From NCBI GenBank assembly GCA_964344295.1, contig CAYFMR010000009.1, positions 1 through 53,804 of the forward strand: a stretch of DNA of 53,804 nucleotides. Direction: 5' to 3'. This DNA comes from JAAYFJ01 sp964344295 (GTDB lineage Bacteria > Bacillota > Clostridia > Tissierellales > Peptoniphilaceae). The notes below the pieces were generated by a model. That model saw nothing but the letters and a program-made list of their open reading frames with translations, ran no database searches and was not told the DNA's origin. Both the position numbers and the translations under genes were made by a program. Shown piece by piece: positions 17,834 to 25,744 of this stretch (the first letter of the stretch is position 1; each line of letters begins with the position of its first letter).

Positions 17834-18517
17834 TTAGTCCCCCTCCAGCTTATAGCCCATGCCATAGATGGACTTAATATGCTCCGGATTACGCGGGTCC
17901 AGCTCGATTTTTTCCCGTAAGTGACTCATATGGACCGAAATAATTTTCTTCACGTCAATCGCCTCTTCTTCCCACACCGCTTCATAGATCTGATCGGAGG
18001 AGAAGACCTGATTGGGATGTTTCATAAATAAATGTAAAATTTTATACTCCGACGGCGTCAAACTGGTCACCACACCATCCACTTTCACTTCTTTTTTGCG
18101 ATCATCCAAGACCACTCGACCGGCTCGCAACACACCTTGCTCCTCTTTTTTGCGTCCCATATGGTAACGGCGCAGGCAGGAGTTCACTCGCGCCACCAGC
18201 TCCATGCCATTAAAGGGCTTGACGACATAGTCATCTGCTCCCACATTTAGGCCTAATACCCGATCTTCACATTGCGCTTTGGCACTTAAGATGATAATGG
18301 GCATGTGGTGTTGTTCCCGAATTTTCAAGGTCGCCGCAATGCCATCCGTTCCAGGCATCATCACGTCCATAATCAAGAGGTCGATGGTGTCATCAACCAG
18401 GGGGATGGCCTCATCAGCACTGTAGGTTAACACAACCTCATGTCCTTCCGCTTTCAAATAAATGGCGATGGCGTTGACAATGTCCTTTTCGTCATCGCAA
18501 ATCATAATTTTAGCCAT
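17834..18517 (-). CDS. OmpR/PhoB-family response regulator
   Basis: The 227-residue regulator has a receiver domain with acidic residues CDDE at 7-10, the phosphoacceptor Asp51 in LLIMDVMMPG and Lys99 in VVKPF. A C-terminal winged-helix DNA-binding domain follows (LTPSEYKILHLFMKHPNQVF, ending YGMGYKLEG). It resembles VanR. It is the first gene of a two-gene operon with the kinase. The start MAKIMICDDE at 18517 is used. The longer in-frame reading from 18547 adds ten residues that do not belong to the fold. An extended -10 promoter at 18566-18574 probably drives the pair. Confidence 0.95.
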   Translation of the reverse strand: MAKIMICDDEKDIVNAIAIYLKAEGHEVVLTYSADEAIPLVDDTIDLLIMDVMMPGTDGIAATLKIREQHHMPIIILSAKAQCEDRVLGLNVGADDYVVKPFNGMELVARVNSCLRRYHMGRKKEEQGVLRAGRVVLDDRKKEVKVDGVVTSLTPSEYKILHLFMKHPNQVFSSDQIYEAVWEEEAIDVKKIISVHMSHLREKIELDPRNPEHIKSIYGMGYKLEGD

Positions 18518-18565
18518 ACACGATCTTCCTTCCCTTGATCCTATCATTCGTTCTTATGTGTCTTA

Positions 18566-18574
18566 ACTATACCA
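18566..18574 (-). promoter_or_regulatory. Extended -10 promoter of the first two-component system
   Basis: On the minus strand TGG is followed directly by TATAGT (-10 at 18566-18571), within TATGGTATAGT. No good -35 box is seen at the usual distance, which is common for extended -10 promoters. The start site would be near 18559, about 40 bases before the regulator ATG. Confidence 0.5.
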
Positions 18575-18615
18575 TACCACTGCTGGAGGAGGGCAAAGGA
18601 AAGGTTAAGAAAACA

Positions 18616-19230
18616 CTAAGTTGGCCGACCGTAAAAAACATTGGCCACCGTGCCAGTCCCCCATGCCTTCATGGCCCGAAAGTCGATGTAGCGGTCCGAG
18701 GCGCTCCAGCCGTCTGCGACAATGAGAAAGGGGAGCTCTTTGTCACCTACCTGCCACTTCTGGTACCCGATGACCGTCACTGTGTGGGCCGGATAATCGC
18801 CCCAAGCCAGATTCAAAATAAAGGGACGACCGGCTTTTAGCTCCCGCTCCATGCGGGAAAAGCGCAACACAAAAGAGGCGCGTATCCGATAGCCCATCAG
18901 TCGCCACAAGATTCCCATCGTGGCCACAGGCGTACCCCGCCCGGGAAAGTAAAGGCAACGTCGAGCCATGGCATTGATTTTAGCCCGTCTTGTCCCGTCG
19001 TCTTCCACCCCGGTATCATAACCCATGATGTGATCTATGGCCATAAGACTACAGGCCTTGGCCCGTCCAAAGGCGTTGACCATCAGCCGCGGCGTCAAGG
19101 GTAGACGCAGCTCTTCCACCAGCTCCGGCTCTGCTTGGTAACTCTTTTGCACATAGGATTTGACATCTGTGATACGACCATAATACGGTTTTTCCTTTGA
19201 AAACCACGGCCATTGACGAAGTCGCTTCAT
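18616..19230 (-). CDS. C39-like papain-fold cysteine peptidase-family protein
   Basis: The 204-residue protein has no clear signal peptide but a basic N-terminus. The arrangement suggests the Peptidase_C39_2 fold: a candidate catalytic Cys in GRAKACSLMAIDHI, His in PAHTVTVIGYQKW and an Asp in FLIVADGWSAS. Members of this group act as bacteriocin-type or uncharacterised proteases, or as inactive relatives. The start at 19230 (MKRLRQWPWF) fits GGAGGGG eight bases upstream. It is transcribed divergently from the LCP gene and lies upstream of the two-component operon. Substrate and location are unknown. Confidence 0.65.
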   Translation of the reverse strand: MKRLRQWPWFSKEKPYYGRITDVKSYVQKSYQAEPELVEELRLPLTPRLMVNAFGRAKACSLMAIDHIMGYDTGVEDDGTRRAKINAMARRCLYFPGRGTPVATMGILWRLMGYRIRASFVLRFSRMERELKAGRPFILNLAWGDYPAHTVTVIGYQKWQVGDKELPFLIVADGWSASDRYIDFRAMKAWGTGTVANVFYGRPT

Positions 19231-19371
19231 CACCATGACCCCTCCTCTCTTTTCTGTTGTCATTTTTATTTTACCATAAACCATTTTTCCCCGTCCTCCC
19301 TTGTCATCTTGTGATAAAATAGAAAAATAGTTTTTTCATTACCAATACAGAGTCATTAAGGAGTATAGTTT

Positions 19372-20337
19372 ATGAACACCAAAAAACCAGCTCTTTATAT
19401 CGTCCTAGGCGTGTTTGTCGTCCTTGTCGTGGCGAGCCTTGCCTTTGGCGAACAAATTAAAACGGCCATTTTAAGTTGGGGTGCGGCACCGGATGACATC
19501 ACCGACATTGCCACCGATTGTCCCCAACACCGTGCTTCAGCCGAGGGAAACGGGGAGCCTCAGGATTTGACCATCCCGGAAGATTTACTCTTCTTAGCCA
19601 TGGGCATTGACACCAAGACATCCACAGATCAACTCGGTGTACGCACAGACACGATTATGCTTTGCCGCGTGAGTTTTAAAAACTCCACGGTCAAAATCCT
19701 CTCCATCCCCCGGGATTCCCGTGTACCCGTCAAGGGTCGGTTAGATAAAATTAATCATGCTCACTCTTACGGCGGTGTGCCGCTGGCGATGACCACCGTG
19801 CAAGATTACTTAAATGTTGATATCCCCTACTACGTGCGATTGGACTACCAAGCGGTCAAAGCCCTGGTGGACAGCATCGGTGGCGTAGAGATCGATGTCA
19901 AATCTCGTATGTACTACAACGACCCTTCTGCCAACGGCGGCTTTACCATCGACTTTCAACCGGGCCTACAAACTTTATCCGGTGACGACGCCATCCTCTA
20001 CCTGCGCTACCGCAGTTACCCTGAAGGGGACGTCGCGCGGGTTCGCAACCAACAGGAGTTTATGACAGAACTCTTGCAACAGGGCAAGGAAAAAATGAGC
20101 CTGGCTTCCATTCCTGGCATTGCCTCGGCAGCCCTCAACTACACCGACACCAACCTCTCCTTGGCCCGCGTCATCCAAGCCATGGAGTTGACCAAAAATT
20201 TCGATCACCTCACCATTGAGACCTACACCCTGCCAGGAGCCGGGACCTACATCGGCGACACCAGCTATTACATCATCGACGAACCGGCAACGAGAGGCAT
20301 GATCCAAGAACTCTTCGGCGATTACCTTAGACCCTAG
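19372..20337 (+). CDS. LytR-CpsA-Psr (LCP) family cell-wall ligase
   Basis: The 321-residue protein has one N-terminal membrane helix (residues 7-27), then an extracellular LCP domain. LCP enzymes transfer lipid-linked wall polymers such as teichoic acids or capsule onto peptidoglycan. Conserved features include FLAMGIDTK, the RTDTIMLCRV strand with its essential Arg, SIPRDSRVPV and DKINHAHSYGG. The C-terminal part has the YLRYRSYPEGDVARVRNQQ signature. AAGGAG lies before the ATG. It is the first gene of a two-gene plus-strand unit with the isoprenoid isomerase ten bases downstream. That fits a shared tie to undecaprenyl-linked wall synthesis, by inference. Confidence 0.95.
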   Translation: MNTKKPALYIVLGVFVVLVVASLAFGEQIKTAILSWGAAPDDITDIATDCPQHRASAEGNGEPQDLTIPEDLLFLAMGIDTKTSTDQLGVRTDTIMLCRVSFKNSTVKILSIPRDSRVPVKGRLDKINHAHSYGGVPLAMTTVQDYLNVDIPYYVRLDYQAVKALVDSIGGVEIDVKSRMYYNDPSANGGFTIDFQPGLQTLSGDDAILYLRYRSYPEGDVARVRNQQEFMTELLQQGKEKMSLASIPGIASAALNYTDTNLSLARVIQAMELTKNFDHLTIETYTLPGAGTYIGDTSYYIIDEPATRGMIQELFGDYLRP

Positions 20338-20346
20338 GAGGTTTCC

Positions 20347-21360
20347 ATGCGCAGTCAACGAAAAGACGAACACATCCGTACCTATTTGCAAGAACAATTT
20401 CACGGCGACCCCTTGTTTTCGGACGTCGTTTTGTTTCACCATGCCTTGCCGGAAATGAGCTTAGATCAGGTGGACACCTCTGTCCTCTGGGAAGGAAAAC
20501 CCTTGGCCATGCCCTTTTACATCAACGCCATCACCGGCGGTACCCCCCATGGGCAAGAGATCAACGAAGCCCTGGCACGGGTGGCCGCCAAATGCGATAT
20601 ACCCATGGCTGTAGGCAGCATGCGCATTGCGTTAGAAGACCCTAGGACGGCAACCACCTTTCGCATCGTCCGCCAACACCACCGTCATGGCGTCATCTGG
20701 GCCAACATCGGCGCCAATGCCACCGCCAAAGAAGCGTTAAAAGCCGTCGAGCTGTTGGAGGCTGACGGTTTGCAGATCCATATCAATGCCGGTCAAGAGC
20801 TGATGATGGCAGAAGGGGACCGAGACTTTACGACCTGGTTGCAATCCATTGCGTCCCTCACCGCCGCTTTACCGGTGCCTGTCATTGTCAAAGAAGTGGG
20901 CTCAGGGCTGGACCCCGCTTCCATTCAATCCTTATACGACGTAGGAGTGCGCCACGTGGATGTCAGCGGCTACGGCGGTACCAACTTTATGCAAATTGAA
21001 CGTTCTCGCGCTCAAGACGGCTACGATTTCTCCTCGCTGGAAGATTGGGGAAATCCCACTGCCTGGTGCCTAGCCAAAGCCCGTGAGCTAAACCTCCCCG
21101 ACTTGCACGTCTACGGCTCTGGTGGCATCTACAGCGCCTTAGACGCCCTGAAAGCCTTCGCCTTAGGTGCCGAGTTAGTCGGCATCAGCGGTCCCCTCTT
21201 ATACCACTACATCCACTTTGGGGAAAAAGCTGTCGCCGATTGGCTCAAATCCCTCCACGAGGGTCTAAGGCGATCGATGGTTCTCTCCGGCGCTGAAAAT
21301 CTAAAAGCCTTGCGAAACCTCCCCCTACGATACACCGGACGACTCAAAGACATTCTGTAA
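20347..21360 (+). CDS. fni: Type 2 isopentenyl-diphosphate delta-isomerase
   Basis: The 337-residue FMN-dependent enzyme interconverts isopentenyl and dimethylallyl diphosphate. The family pattern is clear: the RKDEHI start, then FYINAITGGTPHGQEINEAL, MAVGSMRIALEDP, ANIGANA, LQIHINAGQELMM, VPVIVKEVGSGLDPASI and DVSGYGGTNFMQIE. A C-terminal phosphate-binding YGSGGIYSALDALKAFALGA follows. AGGAGG is positioned just before its ATG, within the end of the LCP gene. It supplies isoprenoid precursors for undecaprenyl phosphate, the lipid carrier that LCP proteins depend on. It ends at a bidirectional terminator facing rplL. Confidence 0.97.
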   Translation: MRSQRKDEHIRTYLQEQFHGDPLFSDVVLFHHALPEMSLDQVDTSVLWEGKPLAMPFYINAITGGTPHGQEINEALARVAAKCDIPMAVGSMRIALEDPRTATTFRIVRQHHRHGVIWANIGANATAKEALKAVELLEADGLQIHINAGQELMMAEGDRDFTTWLQSIASLTAALPVPVIVKEVGSGLDPASIQSLYDVGVRHVDVSGYGGTNFMQIERSRAQDGYDFSSLEDWGNPTAWCLAKARELNLPDLHVYGSGGIYSALDALKAFALGAELVGISGPLLYHYIHFGEKAVADWLKSLHEGLRRSMVLSGAENLKALRNLPLRYTGRLKDIL

Positions 21361-21392
21361 AGTTCGCCCTCTCCCTTTCACCGTGCCATCAA

Positions 21393-21428
21393 AAAACCCG
21401 TTGGAACATCATGTTCCAACGGGTTTTC
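21393..21428. terminator. Bidirectional terminator between fni and rplL
   Basis: ACCCGTTGGAACAT (21396-21409) and ATGTTCCAACGGGT (21411-21424) form a very long near-perfect palindrome with A and T runs on either side. It can end fni on the plus strand and the rplJ-rplL message on the minus strand. Confidence 0.95.
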
Positions 21429-21440
21429 TTTAATGTGCAG

Positions 21441-21824
21441 TTACGCTAATTCTACTTCAGCGCCAACTTCTTCTAATTTAGCTTTCAAATCTTCAGCTTC
21501 TTCTTTGGATACGCCTTCTTTAACGTTCTTCGGAGCTTCGTCTACGATGGCTTTTGCTTCTTTCAAGCCTAGGCCAGTTAAGTCTTTAACCACTTTGATG
21601 ACTTTTACTTTTTGGTCGCCTGCAGATTTTAAGACCACGTTGAATTCGGATTTTTCTTCAGCTGCAGGAGCGGCACCGCCGACTGCAGGAGCAGCAGCAA
21701 CAGCAACAGGAGCTGCAGCGCTTACGCCAAATTCTTCTTCAAGAGCCTTCACTAATTCGCTAAGCTCTAAAACGGTTAAACCTTTTACTTCTTCAATTAA
21801 ATTTAATACTTTTTCAGATGCCAT
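21441..21824 (-). CDS. rplL: 50S ribosomal protein L7/L12
   Basis: The 127-residue stalk protein has the standard layout: an N-terminal dimerisation domain (LIEEVKGLTVLELSELVKAL), an Ala/Pro-rich hinge at about residues 36-58, and the C-terminal factor-binding domain (KVIKVVKDLTGLGLKEAKAI). It recruits the translational GTPases. It is the last gene of the rplJ-rplL unit, and the terminator at 21393-21428 follows directly. In most Firmicutes rpoB would come next; here it is 10.5 kb away. Confidence 0.99.
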   Translation of the reverse strand: MASEKVLNLIEEVKGLTVLELSELVKALEEEFGVSAAAPVAVAAAPAVGGAAPAAEEKSEFNVVLKSAGDQKVKVIKVVKDLTGLGLKEAKAIVDEAPKNVKEGVSKEEAEDLKAKLEEVGAEVELA

Positions 21825-21877
21825 TTGTATACCTCCATGGTTATTTTCATCTCATTTTAATGATGCAACGACTAACT

Positions 21878-22411
21878 TTACGCTTCTTGGGCTTTTTGTT
21901 CAGCAATGGCGTTTAAAGCCACGACTAAGCCTTTGATGGTGCCGTTTAAGACATTGGCGAAGCCTTGTAGCGGACTGTTGAATCCTGCTAGGGCACGTGC
22001 CACCAATTCTTCTCTGCTCGGCAGATCGGCTAATTCCACAACAGCGTCCACACCGATGACGTTGCCGTCAACCACACCGGATTTAATCACCAAGTGTTCA
22101 TGGTCTTTGGCAAAGTTTCTCGTCACTTTTGCAGCGCTTACCGGGTCTTCCATGGAGAAAGCCACAGCAGAGGGACCGGCTAGGAATTCATCCATACCTT
22201 CATAGCCCAGTTCGTTAAAAGCGAAGCGCATCATGGTGTTTTTGTACACCTTGTACTCTACGCCTGCCTCACGGTATTTGGTACGCAGTTCATTGATCTG
22301 CTCTACGTTTAATCCGCGATAGTCCACAAGTACAAGCGCTTGTGAGTTCTCGATCTTCTCTTTGATCTCGGCGATGACGGCTTGCTTATGTGTGAGTTTT
22401 TGCTCTTTCAC
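21878..22411 (-). CDS. rplJ: 50S ribosomal protein L10
   Basis: L10 is the base of the ribosomal stalk and carries the L7/L12 dimers. I place the start at a GTG (22409-22411), which gives 177 residues and sits five bases after AGGAGGTG. An upstream in-frame ATG would add 17 residues from the leader with no ribosome-binding site. The sequence has the expected ALVLVDYRGLNVEQINELR and GLVVALNAIAEQKAQEA helix regions. It is preceded by an L10 leader with an attenuator and its own promoter. In other bacteria the L10-L12 complex binds that leader to repress synthesis. Confidence 0.97.
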   Translation of the reverse strand: MKEQKLTHKQAVIAEIKEKIENSQALVLVDYRGLNVEQINELRTKYREAGVEYKVYKNTMMRFAFNELGYEGMDEFLAGPSAVAFSMEDPVSAAKVTRNFAKDHEHLVIKSGVVDGNVIGVDAVVELADLPSREELVARALAGFNSPLQGFANVLNGTIKGLVVALNAIAEQKAQEA

Positions 22412-22455
22412 TGACTCACCTCCTAATGGTGAACTGTTGACTGTCTGTTTTTTTA

Positions 22456-22484
22456 TTGACAATGTTTTTTATTGACAATATAAA
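22456..22484 (+). promoter_or_regulatory. Possible antisense promoter inside the rplJ leader
   Basis: On the plus strand TTGACA (22456-22461) and TATAAA (22479-22484) are exactly 17 bases apart. The signals are produced by two tandem copies of a 15-base unit, TTTTTTATTGACAAT. Transcription from here would run antisense through the L10 leader. The match may be chance in AT-rich sequence. Confidence 0.3.
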
Positions 22485-22515
22485 AAAGGTCTTTTGCTCA
22501 AGACGCAAAAGACCT
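22480..22515 (-). terminator. Attenuator terminator of the rplJ leader
   Basis: On the minus strand AGGTCTTTTGC pairs perfectly over 11 bp with GCAAAAGACCT around a 7-base loop, and a run of six T follows. It lies about 70 bases before the rplJ start codon and after the conserved L10-binding leader sequence, as expected for an attenuator. Confidence 0.93.
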
Positions 22516-22584
22516 AAGTGTCGTTTAGGTATTCGCCTCGGTAGGAAATTAAGCTTGCGCACCTACTGTCTTAAGCAATTTACA
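22516..22584 (-). ncRNA. L10 (rplJ) ribosomal protein leader
   Basis: The leader RNA contains AAGACAGUAGGUG, UUAAUUUCCUACCGAGGC and AAUACC. This is the pattern of the widespread L10 leader bound by the L10-(L12)4 complex. It starts just after the promoter at 22591-22618 and leads into the attenuator at 22480-22515. The likely effect is premature termination when L10-L12 is in excess. Confidence 0.88.
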
Positions 22585-22590
22585 ACGTAT

Positions 22591-22618
22591 ATTATATCAA
22601 AGGAAATGGTTTTGTCAA
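22591..22618 (-). promoter_or_regulatory. Sigma-A promoter of rplJ-rplL
   Basis: TTGACA (22613-22618) and TATAAT (22591-22596), both perfect consensus hexamers, are 16 bases apart on the minus strand. The promoter begins immediately after the rplA stop codon. Confidence 0.92.
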
Positions 22619-22619
22619 C

Positions 22620-23318
22620 CTAATCCATCCATTTTTGACCGTTGACTTTGATGCCAGGGCCCATGGTGCTGGCCAAGGTCACACTTCGTAAATAAACCCC
22701 TTTCGCTGCAGCCGGTTTTGCTTTTACAATTGCATCCATCACTACGCGGAAGTTGTCTTTTATTTTTTCCGTGCCGAAGCTGACTTTGCCAATGGGCACA
22801 CTGATCAGGTTCGCTTTGTCGACGCGGTATTCCACTTTACCAGCCTTCACTTCTTCCACAGCCTTAGCCACTTCAAAAGTCACCGTACCGGATTTCGGGT
22901 TGGGCATTAAGCCTTTAGGTCCTAAGATACGACCGATCTTTCCGACGACACCCATCATGTCAGGGGTCGCGATGACCACATCAAAATCAAACCAGTTTTC
23001 TTTTTGGATTTTTTCCACCAACTCTTCGCCGCCGAAGAAATCTGCGCCAGCTTGTTCCGCTTCTGCCAGTTTTTCTCCTTTAGCTAACACCAACACACGC
23101 ACAGAGCGGCCCGTTCCGTGGGGTAACACGACGGCACCACGTACTTGTTGGTCGGCGTGACGGGAGTCAACACCTAAGCGTACAGCTAATTCTACGGTTT
23201 CGTCGAATTTAGCTTTGGCAGTTTGTTGCACTAATTCAATGGCTTCCGTCGGATCATATAACTTGTGACGGTCCACCAATTTCATACTATCTTGATAATT
23301 TTTTCCTCGTTTAGCCAT
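22620..23318 (-). CDS. rplA: 50S ribosomal protein L1
   Basis: The 232-residue L1 forms the mobile stalk at the ribosomal E site and also binds its own mRNA as a repressor in E. coli. The L1 signatures are present: MAKRGKNYQDSMKLVDRHKL at the start, ELAVRLGVDSRHADQQVRG, and the GRILGPKGLMPNPKSGTV motif. It lies 40 bases after rplK and completes the rpmG-secE-nusG-rplK-rplA unit. The rplJ promoter begins directly at its stop codon. Confidence 0.99.
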   Translation of the reverse strand: MAKRGKNYQDSMKLVDRHKLYDPTEAIELVQQTAKAKFDETVELAVRLGVDSRHADQQVRGAVVLPHGTGRSVRVLVLAKGEKLAEAEQAGADFFGGEELVEKIQKENWFDFDVVIATPDMMGVVGKIGRILGPKGLMPNPKSGTVTFEVAKAVEEVKAGKVEYRVDKANLISVPIGKVSFGTEKIKDNFRVVMDAIVKAKPAAAKGVYLRSVTLASTMGPGIKVNGQKWMD

Positions 23319-23358
23319 AATGACCTCCTTTGTGGTACAAACGGAAGTTTTCCTCCCA

Positions 23359-23784
23359 CTAACCTTCGACTTCTACACCCATGCTGCGTGCCGTTCCGGC
23401 CACCATGCTCATGGCAGCTTCGATTGAGGCAGCATTTAAGTCTTTCATTTTGATTTCTGCAATCTCTCTGACTTTGTCTTTTGAGATTTTGGCCACTTTC
23501 ACCTTGTTCGGTTCAGCAGAGCCAGGTTTGTCGCCAATGGCCTTTTTAATCAATACGGCTGCCGGCGGGGTTTTCGTAATAAAAGTAAATGAACGATCTT
23601 GGTATACCGTAAGCACTACGGGAATGATCATTCCAGCTTGGTCTGCCGTTTGTGCGTTAAATTGTTTGGTAAATTCCATAATGTTAACGCCGTGGGGACC
23701 TAAAGCCGTACCTACCGGGGGTGCAGGAGTCGCTTTTCCTGCAGGTATTTGCAGCTTCACAAGAGCCATAACTTTCTTTGCCAT
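23359..23784 (-). CDS. rplK: 50S ribosomal protein L11
   Basis: The 141-residue L11 belongs to the GTPase-associated centre. MAKKVMALVKLQIPAGKATP and the proline motif PAPPVGTALGPHGVNIMEF are typical, as is the C-terminal RNA-binding domain ending GTARSMGVEVEG. The start at 23784 follows AAAGGAGG. An in-frame ATG 39 bases upstream adds only non-family residues. It lies 58 bases after nusG and 40 before rplA, the canonical order. Confidence 0.99.
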   Translation of the reverse strand: MAKKVMALVKLQIPAGKATPAPPVGTALGPHGVNIMEFTKQFNAQTADQAGMIIPVVLTVYQDRSFTFITKTPPAAVLIKKAIGDKPGSAEPNKVKVAKISKDKVREIAEIKMKDLNAASIEAAMSMVAGTARSMGVEVEG

Positions 23785-23842
23785 AATATCCTCCTTTGTG
23801 GTATAGCGGGCTAACCCTCCCACTTTTTGGGGCTGTACGCTA

Positions 23843-24400
23843 TTAAACTATTTTCTGAACTTGGTCATAATTAAGCTCGGCTAAAGTGTCCCGTCCAAAG
23901 ATATTGATATGGGCCTTTAACACTTGTTTTTCATCGCTTAATTCAACCACTTTAGCAGGCAGATCTTTAAATGCGCCGTAGGTGACGCGCACCGTTTCTC
24001 CCACTTCTAAATCCAACTCCACTTTCTTTTGGGACTTCACACCCAAAGCGGCCACCTCTTGCGGCGTCAAGGGAATCGGCTTGGAGCCTGGTCCGACAAA
24101 GCCGGTGACTCCCCGCGTATTGCGCACCAGATACCAAGATTCGTCATTGACGATCATCTTGACCAGCACATACCCGGGAAACATCTTGCGCTCTTTTAAA
24201 CGTTCGACGCCTTCTTTATCTTCTACATAGTCCTCCATGGGAACCATGACTTCGAAAATGTCGTCGATCATGCCTCTGTTTTCCACCATCTTTTCGATGT
24301 TGGCCTTTACTTTGTTTTCGTGACCGGAGTAGGTATGGACTACATACCATTTCGCTTCCTGTTCACGCTCTTCCCGTCGATCTTCGTGGTGAATGGTCAT
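23843..24400 (-). CDS. nusG: Transcription termination/antitermination protein NusG
   Basis: The 185-residue NusG binds RNA polymerase and affects pausing and coupling to translation. The NGN domain is visible (WYVVHTYSGHENKVKANIEK, FPGYVLVKMIVND, VRNTRGVTGFVG), followed by the KOW domain (GETVRVTYGAFKDLPAKV). About 16 charged residues precede the NGN domain. It follows secE by nine bases and precedes rplK, the conserved arrangement. Confidence 0.98.
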   Translation of the reverse strand: MTIHHEDRREEREQEAKWYVVHTYSGHENKVKANIEKMVENRGMIDDIFEVMVPMEDYVEDKEGVERLKERKMFPGYVLVKMIVNDESWYLVRNTRGVTGFVGPGSKPIPLTPQEVAALGVKSQKKVELDLEVGETVRVTYGAFKDLPAKVVELSDEKQVLKAHINIFGRDTLAELNYDQVQKIV

Positions 24401-24409
24401 AGCGCTATC

Positions 24410-24625
24410 CTATCCGATAATAAAAGATAGCCCATAGCGAATGACCGAGTCAAATACATACACGATGAAGGACATGAGTACACTCATGACCACAACCACC
24501 GTTGTATAGTTGACTAAATCCTTCTTGGTCGGCCAAATGACTTTTTTTAATTCGGCCTTTACACCGCGAAAATACCGAGACAGCTTTCCCTTCTCTTTTT
24601 TCGTAGTGTTGCTCGGTTGAGCCAT
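24410..24625 (-). CDS. secE: Preprotein translocase subunit SecE
   Basis: The 71-residue protein has the SecE form of Gram-positives: a basic cytoplasmic start, the amphipathic motif FRGVKAELKKVIWPTKKDLV and a single C-terminal membrane helix (residues 43-66). It clamps the SecY channel. It lies between rpmG and nusG, as in most bacteria. Confidence 0.97.
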   Translation of the reverse strand: MAQPSNTTKKEKGKLSRYFRGVKAELKKVIWPTKKDLVNYTTVVVVMSVLMSFIVYVFDSVIRYGLSFIIG

Positions 24626-24654
24626 TTCATCACACTTCCTTTGTCATTTAGCAG

Positions 24655-24804
24655 TTACTTCGTTTCTTTGTGCGGCGTATGTTTTTTACAGAACTTGCAA
24701 TATTTGCTCAGCTCAATACGCTCAGTCGTATTCTTCTTGTTTTTAAACGTCACGTAGTTTCGTTGCTTGCACTCTTGGCAAGCTAGGGTAATTTTATCGG
24801 CCAT
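24655..24804 (-). CDS. rpmG: 50S ribosomal protein L33
   Basis: The 49-residue L33 is of the zinc-containing (C+) type, with two Cys pairs, CQEC and CKFC. It begins MADKITLACQE and has the ERIELSKYCKFCKKHT motif. The ATG at 24804 follows GGGGAGGTGG; an upstream ATG would add 12 unrelated residues. It is the first gene after the promoter at 24869-24897 and leads the secE-nusG-rplK-rplA unit. Confidence 0.97.
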   Translation of the reverse strand: MADKITLACQECKQRNYVTFKNKKNTTERIELSKYCKFCKKHTPHKETK

Positions 24805-24832
24805 TTTTCCACCTCCCCTAGACTTGTGATAA

Positions 24833-24850
24833 ATGGGCACAGATGCCCAT
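24833..24850 (-). promoter_or_regulatory. Small hairpin in the rpmG leader
   Basis: ATGGGCA and TGCCCAT form a perfect 7-bp stem with a 4-base loop between the rpmG promoter and its ribosome-binding site. There is no T run, so it is not a terminator. The role is unknown. Confidence 0.4.
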
Positions 24851-24868
24851 CGTCAAATCTACCCGTAT

Positions 24869-24897
24869 ACACTATCATGTTTCCCTTTGGCTGTCAA
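24869..24897 (-). promoter_or_regulatory. Sigma-A promoter of rpmG-secE-nusG-rplK-rplA
   Basis: On the minus strand TTGACA (24892-24897) is followed after 17 bases by TAGTGT (24869-24874). The -35 box is perfect and the -10 box weaker. Confidence 0.75.
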
Positions 24898-24946
24898 TAA
24901 AAACAAAAGCCACTTTGGGCAAATGACCCGATTCTCTTTTCTCACG

Positions 24947-25711
24947 CTAACCTAAAGTCACGTCCAAAATCATCATGATGATAAAGCCCATGATAATCCC
25001 GTAAGTGGATTCCCGTTCGAAGCCATTGGCGTGGGTTTCGGGGATGATCTCATCGCTGATGACAAAGAGCATGGCTCCTCCTGCCAAGGCCAGGATAAAG
25101 CCCATCAGCGGGGTAAACGCACTTACCAACCCATAGCCTAAAAATGCACCGACCGGTTCCACCAAGCCGGTTAAAGCGGCCACACCAAAGGCCTGTTTAT
25201 TAGAATAGCCTTCTCTGACCAAAGCCAAGGCCACCGCCAGACCCTCCGGCATGTTTTGCAAGGCGATACCCAAAGCAATGGCGATCCCGTCGCTGATATT
25301 TTCTGTACCAAACCCCACCCCTGTGGCCAAGCCCTCTGGAAAATTGTGAATGGTAATGGCAATGATAAAAAGCCAAATCTTCTTTAGCGACTCCGGACTC
25401 TTGCCCTCCATCCGTTTATCTAGCAAGTGTTCATGAGGTGCATAACGGTCGATAAGCCCTAAGCCTATGGCTCCGACCAAGATGCCCGCTGATGTGGTAA
25501 GGACTGCTTGCAAGTCTCCTCCTCCCGATTCGATGGAGGGCAGAATCAGCGAAAAGCAGGTCGCTGCCAGCATGACTCCCGCTGCCAGGCCTAAGAGCAC
25601 GTCCAGCATACGACGGGAAACGTCTTTCACAAAGAAGATCGGCAAGGCTCCGATGGCTGTTGCCAGGCCGGGGAGAATCATCCCCAAAGTCATGATAACA
25701 CTTTTATCCAT
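24947..25711 (-). CDS. ZIP-family divalent metal transporter
   Basis: The 254-residue protein has eight likely membrane helices and the two ZIP metal-site motifs, IHNFPEGLATGVG and QNMPEGLAVALAL, in the fourth and fifth helices. It resembles the ZupT/GufA branch, which takes up zinc and other divalent cations. A loop with His near residue 95 (APHEHLLDKRMEG) may sense or bind metal. AGGAG lies before the ATG. It lies 33 bases after a large exported protein gene with no terminator between, so they are probably co-transcribed. No zinc-responsive operator was recognised. Confidence 0.92.
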   Translation of the reverse strand: MDKSVIMTLGMILPGLATAIGALPIFFVKDVSRRMLDVLLGLAAGVMLAATCFSLILPSIESGGGDLQAVLTTSAGILVGAIGLGLIDRYAPHEHLLDKRMEGKSPESLKKIWLFIIAITIHNFPEGLATGVGFGTENISDGIAIALGIALQNMPEGLAVALALVREGYSNKQAFGVAALTGLVEPVGAFLGYGLVSAFTPLMGFILALAGGAMLFVISDEIIPETHANGFERESTYGIIMGFIIMMILDVTLG

Positions 25712-25744
25712 TGATTTTTTCTCCTATGACGTACACTAGATGGG

